Positions 17,617-26,711 of a stretch of DNA of 64,000 bases are shown one piece after another. Position 1 is the first letter of the stretch. Each line of letters begins with the position of its first letter. The notes under the pieces are model-generated. The model saw only the letters and a program-made list of their open reading frames with translations, had not been told where the DNA came from and made no database searches. The position numbers and the translations under genes were made by a program. Origin of the DNA: JANNSO01 sp964485395 (GTDB taxonomy: Bacteria > Spirochaetota > Spirochaetia > Treponematales > UBA12059); the NCBI GenBank assembly GCA_964485395.1, contig CAZAJF010000019.1, forward strand, positions 1-64,000, given 5' to 3'.

Positions 17617-19194
17617 TTATTCTCCTTGTTGGGACAGCGAAGCGAAGCTCGGCGGCTGGGGAATCGAGCCGAAGCGGATTGTCTTGAACGGGTGCACGTC
17701 GAGGGGATTTTCGAACCAGCCCTGGATATATTCGGTATCGATGAGGTTGAACGAGGAGACGAAGTTCGTGGGCATGAGGGCGGCGTCCGCAAGGAGGACC
17801 TTTTCGGCGGCCGACAGCGTGTCGAGCCGTTCCTTACCGTCCTGGCCCATGGATTTTTCCACGAGCTTGTCGTACTCGGCGTTTTTGTAGGATGTCTCGT
17901 TGAGGCTGGAGTCGCTCGTCCACATTTGCAGGAAGGCGATGGGATCCGCGAAGTCGCCGATCCAGCTGGCGAAGCTGAGCGTGTAGGGATTCTGTCGTGA
18001 CTTTCGGCCGAAATCCGCTCCCGGGACTTTTTCAATGCTGACCTTGACGCCGATCGCGGTCCATGCCTTGAGCATGATTTCGGCGGTCTTTGTCTGCGTC
18101 GCATAGTCGGGAATCTGTATTGTCAGGGGAGGGAGCAAGGCGATATCCGCAAAGCCTGCGGCCTCCAAAAGTTTACGCGCCGCATCCGCGTCGGTTTTCT
18201 CGATTCCCTCGACCTTGCCGTATCCGGCGAAGGGCAGGATGAGATTGGCCGTCGGAGCGAAGAAGGTGTCGTTGTTCCGTATCTCCTCCCAGGGGACGAG
18301 CAGCGCAAGCGCCTTGCGAACGCGACCGTCGTTCCAGGGCTTTCGCGCGCAGTTCCAGATATAATAGCTCGTCGCGAACATCGGCGCGTAATGTATCGTG
18401 TCGGGCGAGGATATTTCGTCGGTATTCCCCAGGTCGGTGAGCCAATTTATCTCGCCGCTATTGAACATTTCCGTGGCCTTGGCGTCGTCATCCATGAATA
18501 AAACGCTGATCGTCTGGATCGATACGTTCTTGGCGTCCCAGTAAGCCTTGTTTTTGCTCAATACGATGGAGTCGTCATCCTTGGATGACAGGAGATACGG
18601 ACCGCTGGAGACGATTTCCGAAGGCAGCCACGTTCTTTTGTTGCGGAGGCTTTTGTGGACGGGCACGAAGGAACTGTGGCAGAGCATCTTCGTAAAATAG
18701 TTTGCCGGAGTCTCCAGGGTAACGGAAAGCGTACGATCGTTGATCGCCTTTATGCCCACGCTTTCCGGCTTCTTGCTCTTTCCGATCCTGTAATCCCTGG
18801 CGCCTTTCACGATGTCGAAGAATACCGCGTACTCCGCCTTGGTAACCGGGTTTAATAAATATAACCACGATTCCACGTAATCGGCGGCCGTCACGGCGCT
18901 TCCGTCCGACCAGAGGAGACCTTCCCGGAGGACGAAGGTCCAGGTCTTGCCGTCGGGGGATTTCGAGAAGCTCTCCGCCTGTGCCGGTTGGGGTTCCAGC
19001 GACTCGGGATGGTACGAGAAAAGGCCCTCGTAGATTCCCGTGAAGATCTGCATCTCGTGGGCGTATATGGCCTTGTACGGATTCAGGTCGGTTGCGTACC
19101 GCCCCATCGATGCGACGAAAGCCGTCGGGCCGACTTGCGCGTGCAGGCAAAGCGAAAGTATCGCAGCGAATATAAAGCTGAACCGCGTTTTCAT
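17617..19194 (-). CDS. Oligopeptide-type ABC transporter substrate-binding protein (SBP_bac_5)
   Basis: 525 residues with a cleavable signal peptide (KTRFSFIFAAILSLCLHAQ). Family features: the N-terminal DLNPYKAIYAHEMQIFTGIYE, the WTFVLREGLLWSDGS block and VTAADYVESW. It should capture peptides or similar ligands in the periplasm. No OppBCDF permease genes flank it, so it is an orphan binding protein or works in signalling. The start ATG 19194 follows GGGGAG; the frame extends upstream to 19245 but lacks a signal peptide at that end. Confidence 0.92.
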   Translation of the reverse strand: MKTRFSFIFAAILSLCLHAQVGPTAFVASMGRYATDLNPYKAIYAHEMQIFTGIYEGLFSYHPESLEPQPAQAESFSKSPDGKTWTFVLREGLLWSDGSAVTAADYVESWLYLLNPVTKAEYAVFFDIVKGARDYRIGKSKKPESVGIKAINDRTLSVTLETPANYFTKMLCHSSFVPVHKSLRNKRTWLPSEIVSSGPYLLSSKDDDSIVLSKNKAYWDAKNVSIQTISVLFMDDDAKATEMFNSGEINWLTDLGNTDEISSPDTIHYAPMFATSYYIWNCARKPWNDGRVRKALALLVPWEEIRNNDTFFAPTANLILPFAGYGKVEGIEKTDADAARKLLEAAGFADIALLPPLTIQIPDYATQTKTAEIMLKAWTAIGVKVSIEKVPGADFGRKSRQNPYTLSFASWIGDFADPIAFLQMWTSDSSLNETSYKNAEYDKLVEKSMGQDGKERLDTLSAAEKVLLADAALMPTNFVSSFNLIDTEYIQGWFENPLDVHPFKTIRFGSIPQPPSFASLSQQGE

Positions 19195-19260
19195 ATGAAA
19201 CTCCCCTATGCATCCGATTCTTCGAGCGCAGACGACAGCCGCCATGGTGATAAAAAATTA

Positions 19261-20679
19261 TTACTCTTTTATTCCCAGGCGTTTCATCTGCTCTTTTTCT
19301 TCCTTGAGGGCGATATATTCGTGCTTTTTCTGGTTGGCCTTGATTATGGTATTTTTTATGGAGCCCAGTTCAACCTTGATGGACCGTACCTTGTTGCGGA
19401 TTTCCGGCTCGTTCATGGTGTCCTTGAAAAACTCGTCCAATGCCGTCATTTTCCTGAAGAAAGACTGAAGGTCCTCCAGCGCTTTTTCCAGGAACTTGAA
19501 CGCCTGGTCCTCGGATGCGCTTTCTATTCTTTTATAACCGGCGGACGTTCGGGTGGCCACGCTCATGAGGGCTTGGGCCCGCTTGGAGGCCTCTTCCATG
19601 AAGGCCGTGAAATTGAGCACGTCCGATTTCCGCTCGCTGGTGATCGGGTCCAGGTATTCGACCTCATGCATGATCGGGTTGGTATGCTTGTTGAACATCT
19701 CGTTCAAGGCGCGCTTCAGCTTGGTCAGGAACGATTTATCCATGGCATCGAGCGTGGCCTGGTTGTCGTTGAGCTTGCTGATGGCGTCCTCGAGCTGATA
19801 TGCGACTCCCGTGATGATATGAATGCTGTCGAGTATCATGTTCTTGAAGTTGTGCTCGACGGCGACTTTTTTGCCGTCGTCCGCCGGAACGGCCGTAAGC
19901 TTTTTAAGGACTTCATCCCTTAGGGACTCGGCATCGGAGGAATAGTCCTCGAGGAGGATTTCCTCGACGAGTTCCGCGTAGAACGGGCGTTCCGCGGTGG
20001 AGTCCCCGAAGCGGCCCTTTACCTTGCGAATGGCTTCTTCTCGATGCGTAACCGCCCAGGTTGCGTCGAAATTGAGGTCTTTCATGCATGAGAGGCGCAA
20101 ATCCAGCTTGTACTGTTCCTTATGCAACTGGGTGAGATCCTTGAGCGTCTGGAAAATTTTCCTGCTGGCTTTGTCGAGCTGGAGCAGGCCTTCGTTGAGG
20201 ATTCCCACGGACAGCGGATCGCTGCCTTTCCTGATCGTGCTGACCAACTCCGCGAGATAGCGCGTGTTGACGTGGGGGCTTGTCTCGGTGAATTGGGTGA
20301 ACAGGAAATACTTGGTCAGGGCCACGAGCTTTTTTATTCGGTTCATGGTCAGGAACTCGACGCTGAACTGGAAGTAATTATTGAGGAAATCGAGATAGGA
20401 TTCGAATTGCGACAGACGTATGCACATTTGGTCGATCTTGTCGCTCTCGCTGAACGGGCTTTCCGAGGGGGTCATGACATCCGATATCTTCAACTCGTAT
20501 TTATACGGATCGTCGTGAATAATGCCTTTTTTCTGCAGAACGCTGTAAATGCCCTGATACGCCGACTGGAAAAGTTTAAATTCATCCCGAAGGGCTTTGA
20601 GCTCCGTACCGTTCATGTAGTCGATCTTGGCATATAGCGCCTGTTCGATCTGTTGCGTGAATTCATTGCTTGTATTCAT
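19261..20679 (-). CDS. Cytosolic coiled-coil protein of unknown function
   Basis: 472 residues, no signal peptide or TM segment, helical and highly charged throughout, with strong coiled-coil character in the last 150 residues (EKALEDLQSFFRKMTALDEF). No domain recognised; it resembles conserved hypothetical proteins of treponemes in composition, which is an impression only. It is the first gene of the minus-strand unit leading to the peptide-binding protein. A promoter sits right at the start, leaving almost no leader. Confidence 0.75.
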   Translation of the reverse strand: MNTSNEFTQQIEQALYAKIDYMNGTELKALRDEFKLFQSAYQGIYSVLQKKGIIHDDPYKYELKISDVMTPSESPFSESDKIDQMCIRLSQFESYLDFLNNYFQFSVEFLTMNRIKKLVALTKYFLFTQFTETSPHVNTRYLAELVSTIRKGSDPLSVGILNEGLLQLDKASRKIFQTLKDLTQLHKEQYKLDLRLSCMKDLNFDATWAVTHREEAIRKVKGRFGDSTAERPFYAELVEEILLEDYSSDAESLRDEVLKKLTAVPADDGKKVAVEHNFKNMILDSIHIITGVAYQLEDAISKLNDNQATLDAMDKSFLTKLKRALNEMFNKHTNPIMHEVEYLDPITSERKSDVLNFTAFMEEASKRAQALMSVATRTSAGYKRIESASEDQAFKFLEKALEDLQSFFRKMTALDEFFKDTMNEPEIRNKVRSIKVELGSIKNTIIKANQKKHEYIALKEEKEQMKRLGIKE

Positions 20680-20687
20680 ACTCTCAT

Positions 20688-20716
20688 AGTATGAAATAAA
20701 ATCGGAAGCTAGGCAA
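20688..20716 (-). promoter_or_regulatory. Promoter of the coiled-coil/peptide-binding operon
   Basis: TTGCCT (20711-20716), 17-bp spacer, CATACT (20688-20693). The ATG begins 8 bases after the -10, so transcription would start within one or two bases of the start codon. Confidence 0.55.
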
Positions 20717-20768
20717 GCGGGAATTTTATTTTTGCGTGCGCTGCACGGAAAGCCGGCGTATCTTTTGC

Positions 20769-21515
20769 ATGATTAAGCGCATTTTAACGAGAATACCGGT
20801 TTTTATCGCCGTTATGGTCATGTTTCTTGCCGGTGCGTGCCTGGTTTCGCCAGAATCGATGAGCATTGAGATATGCCTGACGGAATTTCCGGAGACCTGG
20901 AGCGGCGCGGATTGCTGGGAACTTTGCTGGGAAACGGAGGACGGGTCCACGGGGCGCGTATTCGCGTCTCCCGGTTCCAAGGTTTCGCTCGACCTGCCCA
21001 TGGCCGGCAGCGCATTGATTTTTACGAGGGCGTTATTCGGCGATAATCGGACAATGCCGTTTGGGGTAATCTGGCCCGATGGATTGGAGGCCGACGGCTC
21101 GTTGGTGCCGAGCGCGGAGGGCGGCTGGTGCGCCAGTCTCGCCCTGCCTTTGCAGCGCGCCGGTTGGGACTTGCGGAAATTCAATTGGATGAAGCTGCGC
21201 ACGGCCTTATCAGCGCGGCTTTCGGATGCTTGGGTTATCGATCCGGAAACTTTATGCGCCGCGCTGGCCGAAGGTAAATTTCGCATTGATTACTTGAAAG
21301 AGCCCCAGACCAGAATAGAGACGCGCGTGTCCGGAATCGGGGAAATCCTTTTTCCGGCATCTCCCTGGGGGAAGATTTTGGTTCCCGATGCGGATGGCGC
21401 CGTGCAGTGCGGCATTCCGCCGGGAGCCTCCGTTTGGATAGGCTCCGGAACCTGTCTTCGCCTGTCGGCAAGCGCCGCAGGCGAAGTGATTCATACGTTG
21501 TCCGTCATGCCGTGA
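20769..21515 (+). CDS. Putative lipoprotein of unknown function
   Basis: About 248 residues from the ATG at 20769. A signal sequence (IKRILTRIPVFIAVMVMFLAGAC) ends in a Cys within LAGAC, an imperfect lipobox. The mature part is rich in Trp, Gly and Asp and probably all beta. A GTG at 20736 is in frame but would put 11 polar residues before the signal. No good ribosome binding site is seen for either. Its 3' end overlaps the convergent phoR by 11 bases. Confidence 0.65.
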   Translation: MIKRILTRIPVFIAVMVMFLAGACLVSPESMSIEICLTEFPETWSGADCWELCWETEDGSTGRVFASPGSKVSLDLPMAGSALIFTRALFGDNRTMPFGVIWPDGLEADGSLVPSAEGGWCASLALPLQRAGWDLRKFNWMKLRTALSARLSDAWVIDPETLCAALAEGKFRIDYLKEPQTRIETRVSGIGEILFPASPWGKILVPDADGAVQCGIPPGASVWIGSGTCLRLSASAAGEVIHTLSVMP

Positions 21516-23271
21516 AACCCTGCCGGGGTACTATGAGGCTGAACGTGCTGCCCGTGCCTACTTGGGTCTGAAGCTTCACGTCGCCGCCATGCGCAAGCGC
21601 GATATGCTTGACGATGGCGAGGCCTAAGCCCGTTCCTCCGATATCCCTGCTTCGCGCCCGGTCCACGCGGTAAAAGCGCTCGAACAGGCGGCTCGCGTCC
21701 GCCGCGGGAATCCCCGGCCCCTCGTCCTGGACGGAAATCATCGCCATTGCTCCGTCGATCCTTGCGTCGATAGTTACGGTGGAATCCTGTTTTCCGTATT
21801 TTATCGCGTTTTCCAGCAGGTTGATTATGGCCTGCTCCACGAGTCCCTGGTTGACCCTTACGCTGAAATCGTCGGGGCACGAGACGAGCAGCCTGATCCC
21901 GCGAGGCGCGGCCTTGTCCTGGATCGCCTCCACCGCATCGCTTAATATTTTTATAACGGATGCGTCCGAGGTTTCCAGCCCGCCCCGGTCCGGCGACTCG
22001 AGTTGCGCCAGCATGAGGAGATCCTCGATGAGCGCGCTCATCCGGTCGGCGTTGCGCTTGATGATGCCGAGGAACCGCCGCGCGTCCTCTGGGGCTTCGA
22101 GGGCTCCGCCCTCCAGCGTCTCGGCGAAGCCCTTGATGAGCGTGATGGGCGTCCGGAGCTCGTGCGAGACATTGGCGACGAAATCCTTGCGGATGGTCTC
22201 CAGGCGCTTCAGGCGGCTTATGTCGTTGAGCACGATGACGACCCCCGCGGGATTGTCGTCCCAGAGCACCGGCGAGGCGGATGCGGTGAAGGTGCGGGGG
22301 CCTTCCCCGTAAAGGACGAATTCGTCCTCCATGGCGATCCGGGAATCAAGGCAGGCCAGGGCCAGGGTTTCGAGCGAGGGTTGCCTCGACATTTCAAGCA
22401 GGCTCCGCGAGCCCGGTCCCGAGGCGAAGTTTTCCGGAATTAAAAATAACTCGCGTGCCTTGGGATTGGCGATGACCAGGCGCAGGTCGGCGTCCGTGGC
22501 GAGGACTGCCTCCGACATCCCGTTAAGCAGGGCCGAAAGCTCGCGCCGGCCGGCTTCCATGGTGTCGATGCGGCTCTCGAGTTCCCTGGACATCGCGTTC
22601 ATGGCGTCCGCGAGACCGTCCAGCTCGGCGTCGCCCCCCTTGGCCATGCGGTAGCGCAGGTTTCCCGAGGACCAGGCCTTGCTGGCGTCCAGCAGCGACG
22701 AGACCGGTCGCGTAAGCCTTTTTCCCAGCTGGATGCTGCCGATGCCGGCCGCCGCCGCCAGCACGAGAGCCGCGACGGCGGCGGAAAAATAGAACGGTGA
22801 AACCTGGTTGGCGAGGGTCGGGGTATCGAGGGCAAGCCGGAGTACCCCGGCTTGCCGGCCATCGCGGAAAAAAGGCACCGCGGCGTAGGCCATCTTTACG
22901 CCCATGGTATCCGACTGCCTGATTTCCAGGCTGGGCTCGCCCCTGAGGGCGGAACGGACTTCCGGACGCTGCGCGTGATTCTCCATCCTCGCGGGATCGG
23001 CGCCGGAATCGCCGACCACGGATCCGTCCATGTCTATGACGGTTATCCTGAACCGGGTTCCAGCGGCCGCGCTTCTGCAATATTCCTGTAACGAAGAATC
23101 TGGAACCGTCCTGGCCAGGGCGAGGGCGGATTCCCGGAGGGTCGATGCGCTGGCCCGCTCGTTCAGCCGCTTCATGGCGAAGCCTGCCGCACCGGCCATG
23201 ATGGCGATGGATACTCCGCAAACCAGTACGAGCGGAGCGAGAAAGCGAAAACCGAGCCTTGAGCGTTTCAT
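21505..23271 (-). CDS. phoR: Phosphate regulon sensor histidine kinase PhoR
   Basis: 588 residues. TM1 about 10-32, an extracytoplasmic domain (33-158), TM2 about 160-182, HAMP (183-236), PAS (240-350), then HisKA with phospho-accepting His370 in SHELRTP and an HATPase with NLLENAIKYG and DEGPGIP, GGTGLGLAIV. It phosphorylates PhoB under phosphate limitation and is inhibited through PhoU/PstB. The ATG overlaps the phoB stop (ATGA). Last gene of the pst-pho unit. Unlike E. coli PhoR it has a real periplasmic domain, as in Bacillus. Confidence 0.93.
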   Translation of the reverse strand: MKRSRLGFRFLAPLVLVCGVSIAIMAGAAGFAMKRLNERASASTLRESALALARTVPDSSLQEYCRSAAAGTRFRITVIDMDGSVVGDSGADPARMENHAQRPEVRSALRGEPSLEIRQSDTMGVKMAYAAVPFFRDGRQAGVLRLALDTPTLANQVSPFYFSAAVAALVLAAAAGIGSIQLGKRLTRPVSSLLDASKAWSSGNLRYRMAKGGDAELDGLADAMNAMSRELESRIDTMEAGRRELSALLNGMSEAVLATDADLRLVIANPKARELFLIPENFASGPGSRSLLEMSRQPSLETLALACLDSRIAMEDEFVLYGEGPRTFTASASPVLWDDNPAGVVIVLNDISRLKRLETIRKDFVANVSHELRTPITLIKGFAETLEGGALEAPEDARRFLGIIKRNADRMSALIEDLLMLAQLESPDRGGLETSDASVIKILSDAVEAIQDKAAPRGIRLLVSCPDDFSVRVNQGLVEQAIINLLENAIKYGKQDSTVTIDARIDGAMAMISVQDEGPGIPAADASRLFERFYRVDRARSRDIGGTGLGLAIVKHIALAHGGDVKLQTQVGTGSTFSLIVPRQGFTA

Positions 23272-23975
23272 GATTCATCCTTGAGGCGGTAGCCGATTCC
23301 GCGCACCGTTTCCACGGCATCGCTGCGGGCGCCAAGTTTTTTGCGCAGCGAGACTATATGCACGTCCACCGCGCGGTCCGTAACGGGGTAGTCGGAGCCC
23401 TTTACCGCATCGATTATCTGCTCGCGCGTAAAGACGCGGCCCGGGCTTTTAAGGAGGAGCGCGAGTATCGCGAACTCGGTGGCGGACAGCTCGGCCCGCG
23501 CACCGTCCACGCTCAGTTCATGGCGGCCAGGATCGAGCGCGAGCGGGCCGGAGCGGAGAATTCCGTCCTTGTTTTTTTCCGGGGGATTATCGGCTTTGTC
23601 CCTCACCCTGCGAAGCGCGGTGCGGACGCGCGCTACGAGGACGCGGGGGCTGAAGGGCTTTACCATATAGTCGTCGGCGCCGAGCTCGAGGCCCGCGACG
23701 ATGTCGGCGTCCTCGCCCTTGGCGGTCATCATGATTACGGGCACTGCCTGCATGGCCGGTTTCGCCTTGAGCCGCCGCAGCGCCTCCAGGCCGTCCATTC
23801 CCGGCAGCATCACGTCCAGGAGCACGAGGTCGACGGTCTCTTCCGAGCATAGCGCCATGCCTTGCTCTGCGTTCGCGGCCTGTAATATTATATAACCTTC
23901 GCGCCCCAGGCTGTAGGACACCAGCTCTCGGATGTCCGCGTCGTCTTCTATTATGAGTATGCCGGGTTTTGCCAT
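23268..23975 (-). CDS. phoB: Phosphate regulon response regulator PhoB
   Basis: 235 residues: a receiver domain with acidic pair EDD at 10-12, phospho-acceptor Asp54, Thr84 and Lys106, then an OmpR/PhoB winged helix (about 135-233) ending in VRGIGYRL. It should bind the TTAACA-type repeats upstream of pstS. It lies between phoU and phoR. Confidence 0.95.
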   Translation of the reverse strand: MAKPGILIIEDDADIRELVSYSLGREGYIILQAANAEQGMALCSEETVDLVLLDVMLPGMDGLEALRRLKAKPAMQAVPVIMMTAKGEDADIVAGLELGADDYMVKPFSPRVLVARVRTALRRVRDKADNPPEKNKDGILRSGPLALDPGRHELSVDGARAELSATEFAILALLLKSPGRVFTREQIIDAVKGSDYPVTDRAVDVHIVSLRKKLGARSDAVETVRGIGYRLKDES

Positions 23976-23979
23976 GGAT

Positions 23980-24639
23980 CTACTGATTCAGTTCCGCGTG
24001 CTCGCCCGAAGTCATGAAAACCACGGCTTCGCATATATTGGTCACATGGTCACCCAGGCGTTCGAGGTAGCCCGAGGTGGCGATCAGTTTCGTCGCCTGT
24101 TTCGCGCGCTTGGGATTCTCCCCGATCAAGGCCAGCACCTCGCCGACGAAAGCCTTATGGTCCGCGTCGATCTCGTCGTCGCGCGACGCCGTTGCCCTGG
24201 CGAGAGCCTCGTCCTGGTTCAGGTAGGCGCTCACGGCGTCCCGTATCATGCTGCATCCGGTGGCCGCCATGCGTTCGAGCCGGTCCAGCGGGCGCGGGAA
24301 AGGGTCTTCCGTGAGGCGCTTGGCGGTCTTGGCCAGATGAACGGCATGATCCCCTATCCGCTCCAGGTTATCCGTAATCTTGAATATGGTAACCAGTTCG
24401 CGGAGATCCCGCGCGACGGGCTGCTGCGTGGCGATGAGCATGGCGGTCTGATCCTCGATCTTCATCTGCATGGCATTGACCAGGGCGTCGCTTGCCCTGA
24501 CTTCGTCCGCAAGCCCGGCATCGCCCGAGCGCAGCGACTCGAGGGCCTTGCGGAGGTCTTCCTCCACGCGAAGCCCCATCGCCAGAATATCGTGATGGAG
24601 CCTGTTGAGCTCCTCGTTGAACTGTATTCGTGTCTGCAT
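23980..24639 (-). CDS. phoU: Phosphate signalling protein PhoU
   Basis: 219 residues, two three-helix PhoU repeats with metal-binding-like motifs (NLERIGDHAV in the first half and YLERLGDHVTNI in the second). PhoU relays the state of the Pst transporter to PhoR. It sits 12 bases after pstB and ends 4 bases before phoB. Confidence 0.95.
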   Translation of the reverse strand: MQTRIQFNEELNRLHHDILAMGLRVEEDLRKALESLRSGDAGLADEVRASDALVNAMQMKIEDQTAMLIATQQPVARDLRELVTIFKITDNLERIGDHAVHLAKTAKRLTEDPFPRPLDRLERMAATGCSMIRDAVSAYLNQDEALARATASRDDEIDADHKAFVGEVLALIGENPKRAKQATKLIATSGYLERLGDHVTNICEAVVFMTSGEHAELNQ

Positions 24640-24651
24640 TGCTGCCCCTTA

Positions 24652-25458
24652 TCAGCCGAAACGGCCGGAGATGTAGTTTTCTGTGCGCTCGTCCTGCGGC
24701 TTGAAGAATATATCGCGGGTGTCGGCGTATTCCACGAGGTCGCCCAGGAGCATGAATGCGGTCTTGTCCGAGATGCGTCCCGCCTGCTGCATGTTATGCG
24801 TCACGATGATAATAGTATACGTCTTTTTTAGTTCGTCAAGGAGGCTTTCTATGCGCGCGGTGGAAAGCGGGTCAAGCGCGCTCGTCGGCTCGTCCATAAG
24901 GAGGATATCCGGTTTCAGGGCCACTGCCCGCGCTATGCACAGGCGCTGCTGCTGGCCGCCGGAAAGCGCGAACGCGCTCTCCTTGAGCTTGTCCTTGACC
25001 TCGTCCCACAGCGCCGCCTGCATAAGCGAGGACTCCACGAGCTCGTCCATGTTGCCGTCGTAGCCGTTTATGCGCGCGCCCCAGGCTATGTTTTCGTAGA
25101 TGCTCTTGGAAAAGGGGTTGGGCTTCTGGAATACCATGCCGATTCTCCTGCGAACGCGCACCGGGTCCACGTCTTTGTCGTAGATGTTCGAGCCCTCGAA
25201 CATTACCTGCCCCGTGGTCGCGCAGCCGGCGATAAGCTCGTTCATGCGGTTGAACGCGCGGAGGGCGGTACTCTTGCCGCAGCCGGACGGCCCGATTATC
25301 GCGGTGACGCTGCGCGCCTGGAATCGCATGGAAAGGTTTTTTACGGCGTGGAACATGCCGTAATGTATATTCATGCTTACGGTTTCCAGCGCGCAGTTTT
25401 CGACGAACCCCGAGTCGGGCTTTGCAATATCCGGTTTATCGTTGATCATGGTAATCAT
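24652..25458 (-). CDS. pstB: Phosphate ABC transporter ATP-binding protein PstB
   Basis: 268 residues from the ATG that overlaps the pstA stop (ATGA). Walker A GPSGCGKST (56-64), signature LSGGQQQRLCIARA, Walker B ILLMDEPTSALDP, and the PstB hallmarks FQKPNPFSKSIYENI and ITHNMQQA-like switch (VTHNMQQA). A frame open to 25596 reads back into pstA and is not used. Confidence 0.96.
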   Translation of the reverse strand: MITMINDKPDIAKPDSGFVENCALETVSMNIHYGMFHAVKNLSMRFQARSVTAIIGPSGCGKSTALRAFNRMNELIAGCATTGQVMFEGSNIYDKDVDPVRVRRRIGMVFQKPNPFSKSIYENIAWGARINGYDGNMDELVESSLMQAALWDEVKDKLKESAFALSGGQQQRLCIARAVALKPDILLMDEPTSALDPLSTARIESLLDELKKTYTIIIVTHNMQQAGRISDKTAFMLLGDLVEYADTRDIFFKPQDERTENYISGRFG

Positions 25459-26711
25459 AAGCTTGCCTTCTTCTCCTTGCGCATGCGGTTTCGGGCAATT
25501 ACGGCAAACGCGTTCAGCGAGAGCATAAGCGCCAGGAGCACGATGATCGCGCCTGCGGCCAAATTGTGGAATTCGCCCTGTGGCCTGGATGTCCACTGGT
25601 ATATCTGTATGGGAAGCGTCGTGAATTTCGAGAATACGGAAGTAGGGTCATGCGTAAGAAAGGTCGAGGCTCCCACGACGATGAGCGGGGCGGTTTCTCC
25701 CAGCGCCCTCGATACGGCGAGTACGGTTCCCGTGAGGATTCGGTCCATGCACGCGGGAAGCACGTGGTGCCGGATCGTCTGCCATTTCGTCGCGCCGAGC
25801 GCGAGGCCCGAATGCCTCAGGGTTTGCGGGACGGCGCGCAGCGCTTCCTGGGCGTTTATGATTATGACCGGCAGGATGAGGATGGCCAGCGTAAGCCCGG
25901 CCGAGAGGATCGTCCTTCCGTTGAGGCTTTCGCCCCCGCTTGACATGCCGAACATCGCGCCGGACGTGATCGGTTCCAAAAACCTGACGAATACCGCGAG
26001 CCCGAGCATCCCGTAGATTATGGAGGGGACTCCCGCCAGGTTATAAATATTTACCCTGATTACCTGGTTGAGCCAATTGTCGCCTGCGTACTCCTCGAGC
26101 CAGATGGCTGCCCCGACGCCGAGGGGAAACGCGACGACAAGCGTCAGGAGAATGGTAAGGAGGCTTCCGATCACGGCCGTGCGGACGCCCGCGAGCATCG
26201 GGTCGCCCGATTGCCCGCGCATCAGGAACTTGGCCGATACCCAAGACCTGAACTCGAGGATCCCGTCGGGGAACTCCGTTTTTATTTCTTCCAGTATCGC
26301 TTTTTTGGCGAACAGGGAATCGCCGAGGGTATAGCTTTTCGTAACATGGGGCTTGATTATCTCGGAAACGGCGATTTCGTACAGCGCGTCCCGGTCGAGA
26401 TCCGCCAGCGGCTTTTCCCGCTCGAGCGCGCGGAGCCGGCGGGGAGGCAATTGCCCTGTCAGCACGACGCGGAGGCTTTCGGCGGATAATCTGTCCACGG
26501 CGACCCCGTCAAGCGAAAGAGAGAGCGGCTCGACCTCGTTTACGATTACCACGTAACCGAACCCGTCGTTTATGATGGAGGCGGCAAGGATGAACAGGAG
26601 GACGATGCCGATGACCGCGGAGGCCATGAAGCCGTTTTTCCATAGTTTCCCGTTGCGGTGCCTTTTTTTAAGCGTGTCCACGAATGCCGGCTCGGGAAAG
26701 GTTGTTTTCAT
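25455..26711 (-). CDS. pstA: Phosphate ABC transporter permease PstA with long periplasmic insertion
   Basis: 418 residues, about 120 more than E. coli PstA. TM1 is at about 28-50; the next about 120 residues (51-170), largely charged, form an extracytoplasmic insertion before the BPD_transp_1 core (about 175-400) with six TM segments and the EAA-like loop QEALRAVPQTLRHSGLALGA. The start ATG overlaps the pstC stop and has GAGG 7 bases upstream. The open frame to 27101 is a shadow of pstC. Confidence 0.93.
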   Translation of the reverse strand: MKTTFPEPAFVDTLKKRHRNGKLWKNGFMASAVIGIVLLFILAASIINDGFGYVVIVNEVEPLSLSLDGVAVDRLSAESLRVVLTGQLPPRRLRALEREKPLADLDRDALYEIAVSEIIKPHVTKSYTLGDSLFAKKAILEEIKTEFPDGILEFRSWVSAKFLMRGQSGDPMLAGVRTAVIGSLLTILLTLVVAFPLGVGAAIWLEEYAGDNWLNQVIRVNIYNLAGVPSIIYGMLGLAVFVRFLEPITSGAMFGMSSGGESLNGRTILSAGLTLAILILPVIIINAQEALRAVPQTLRHSGLALGATKWQTIRHHVLPACMDRILTGTVLAVSRALGETAPLIVVGASTFLTHDPTSVFSKFTTLPIQIYQWTSRPQGEFHNLAAGAIIVLLALMLSLNAFAVIARNRMRKEKKASL

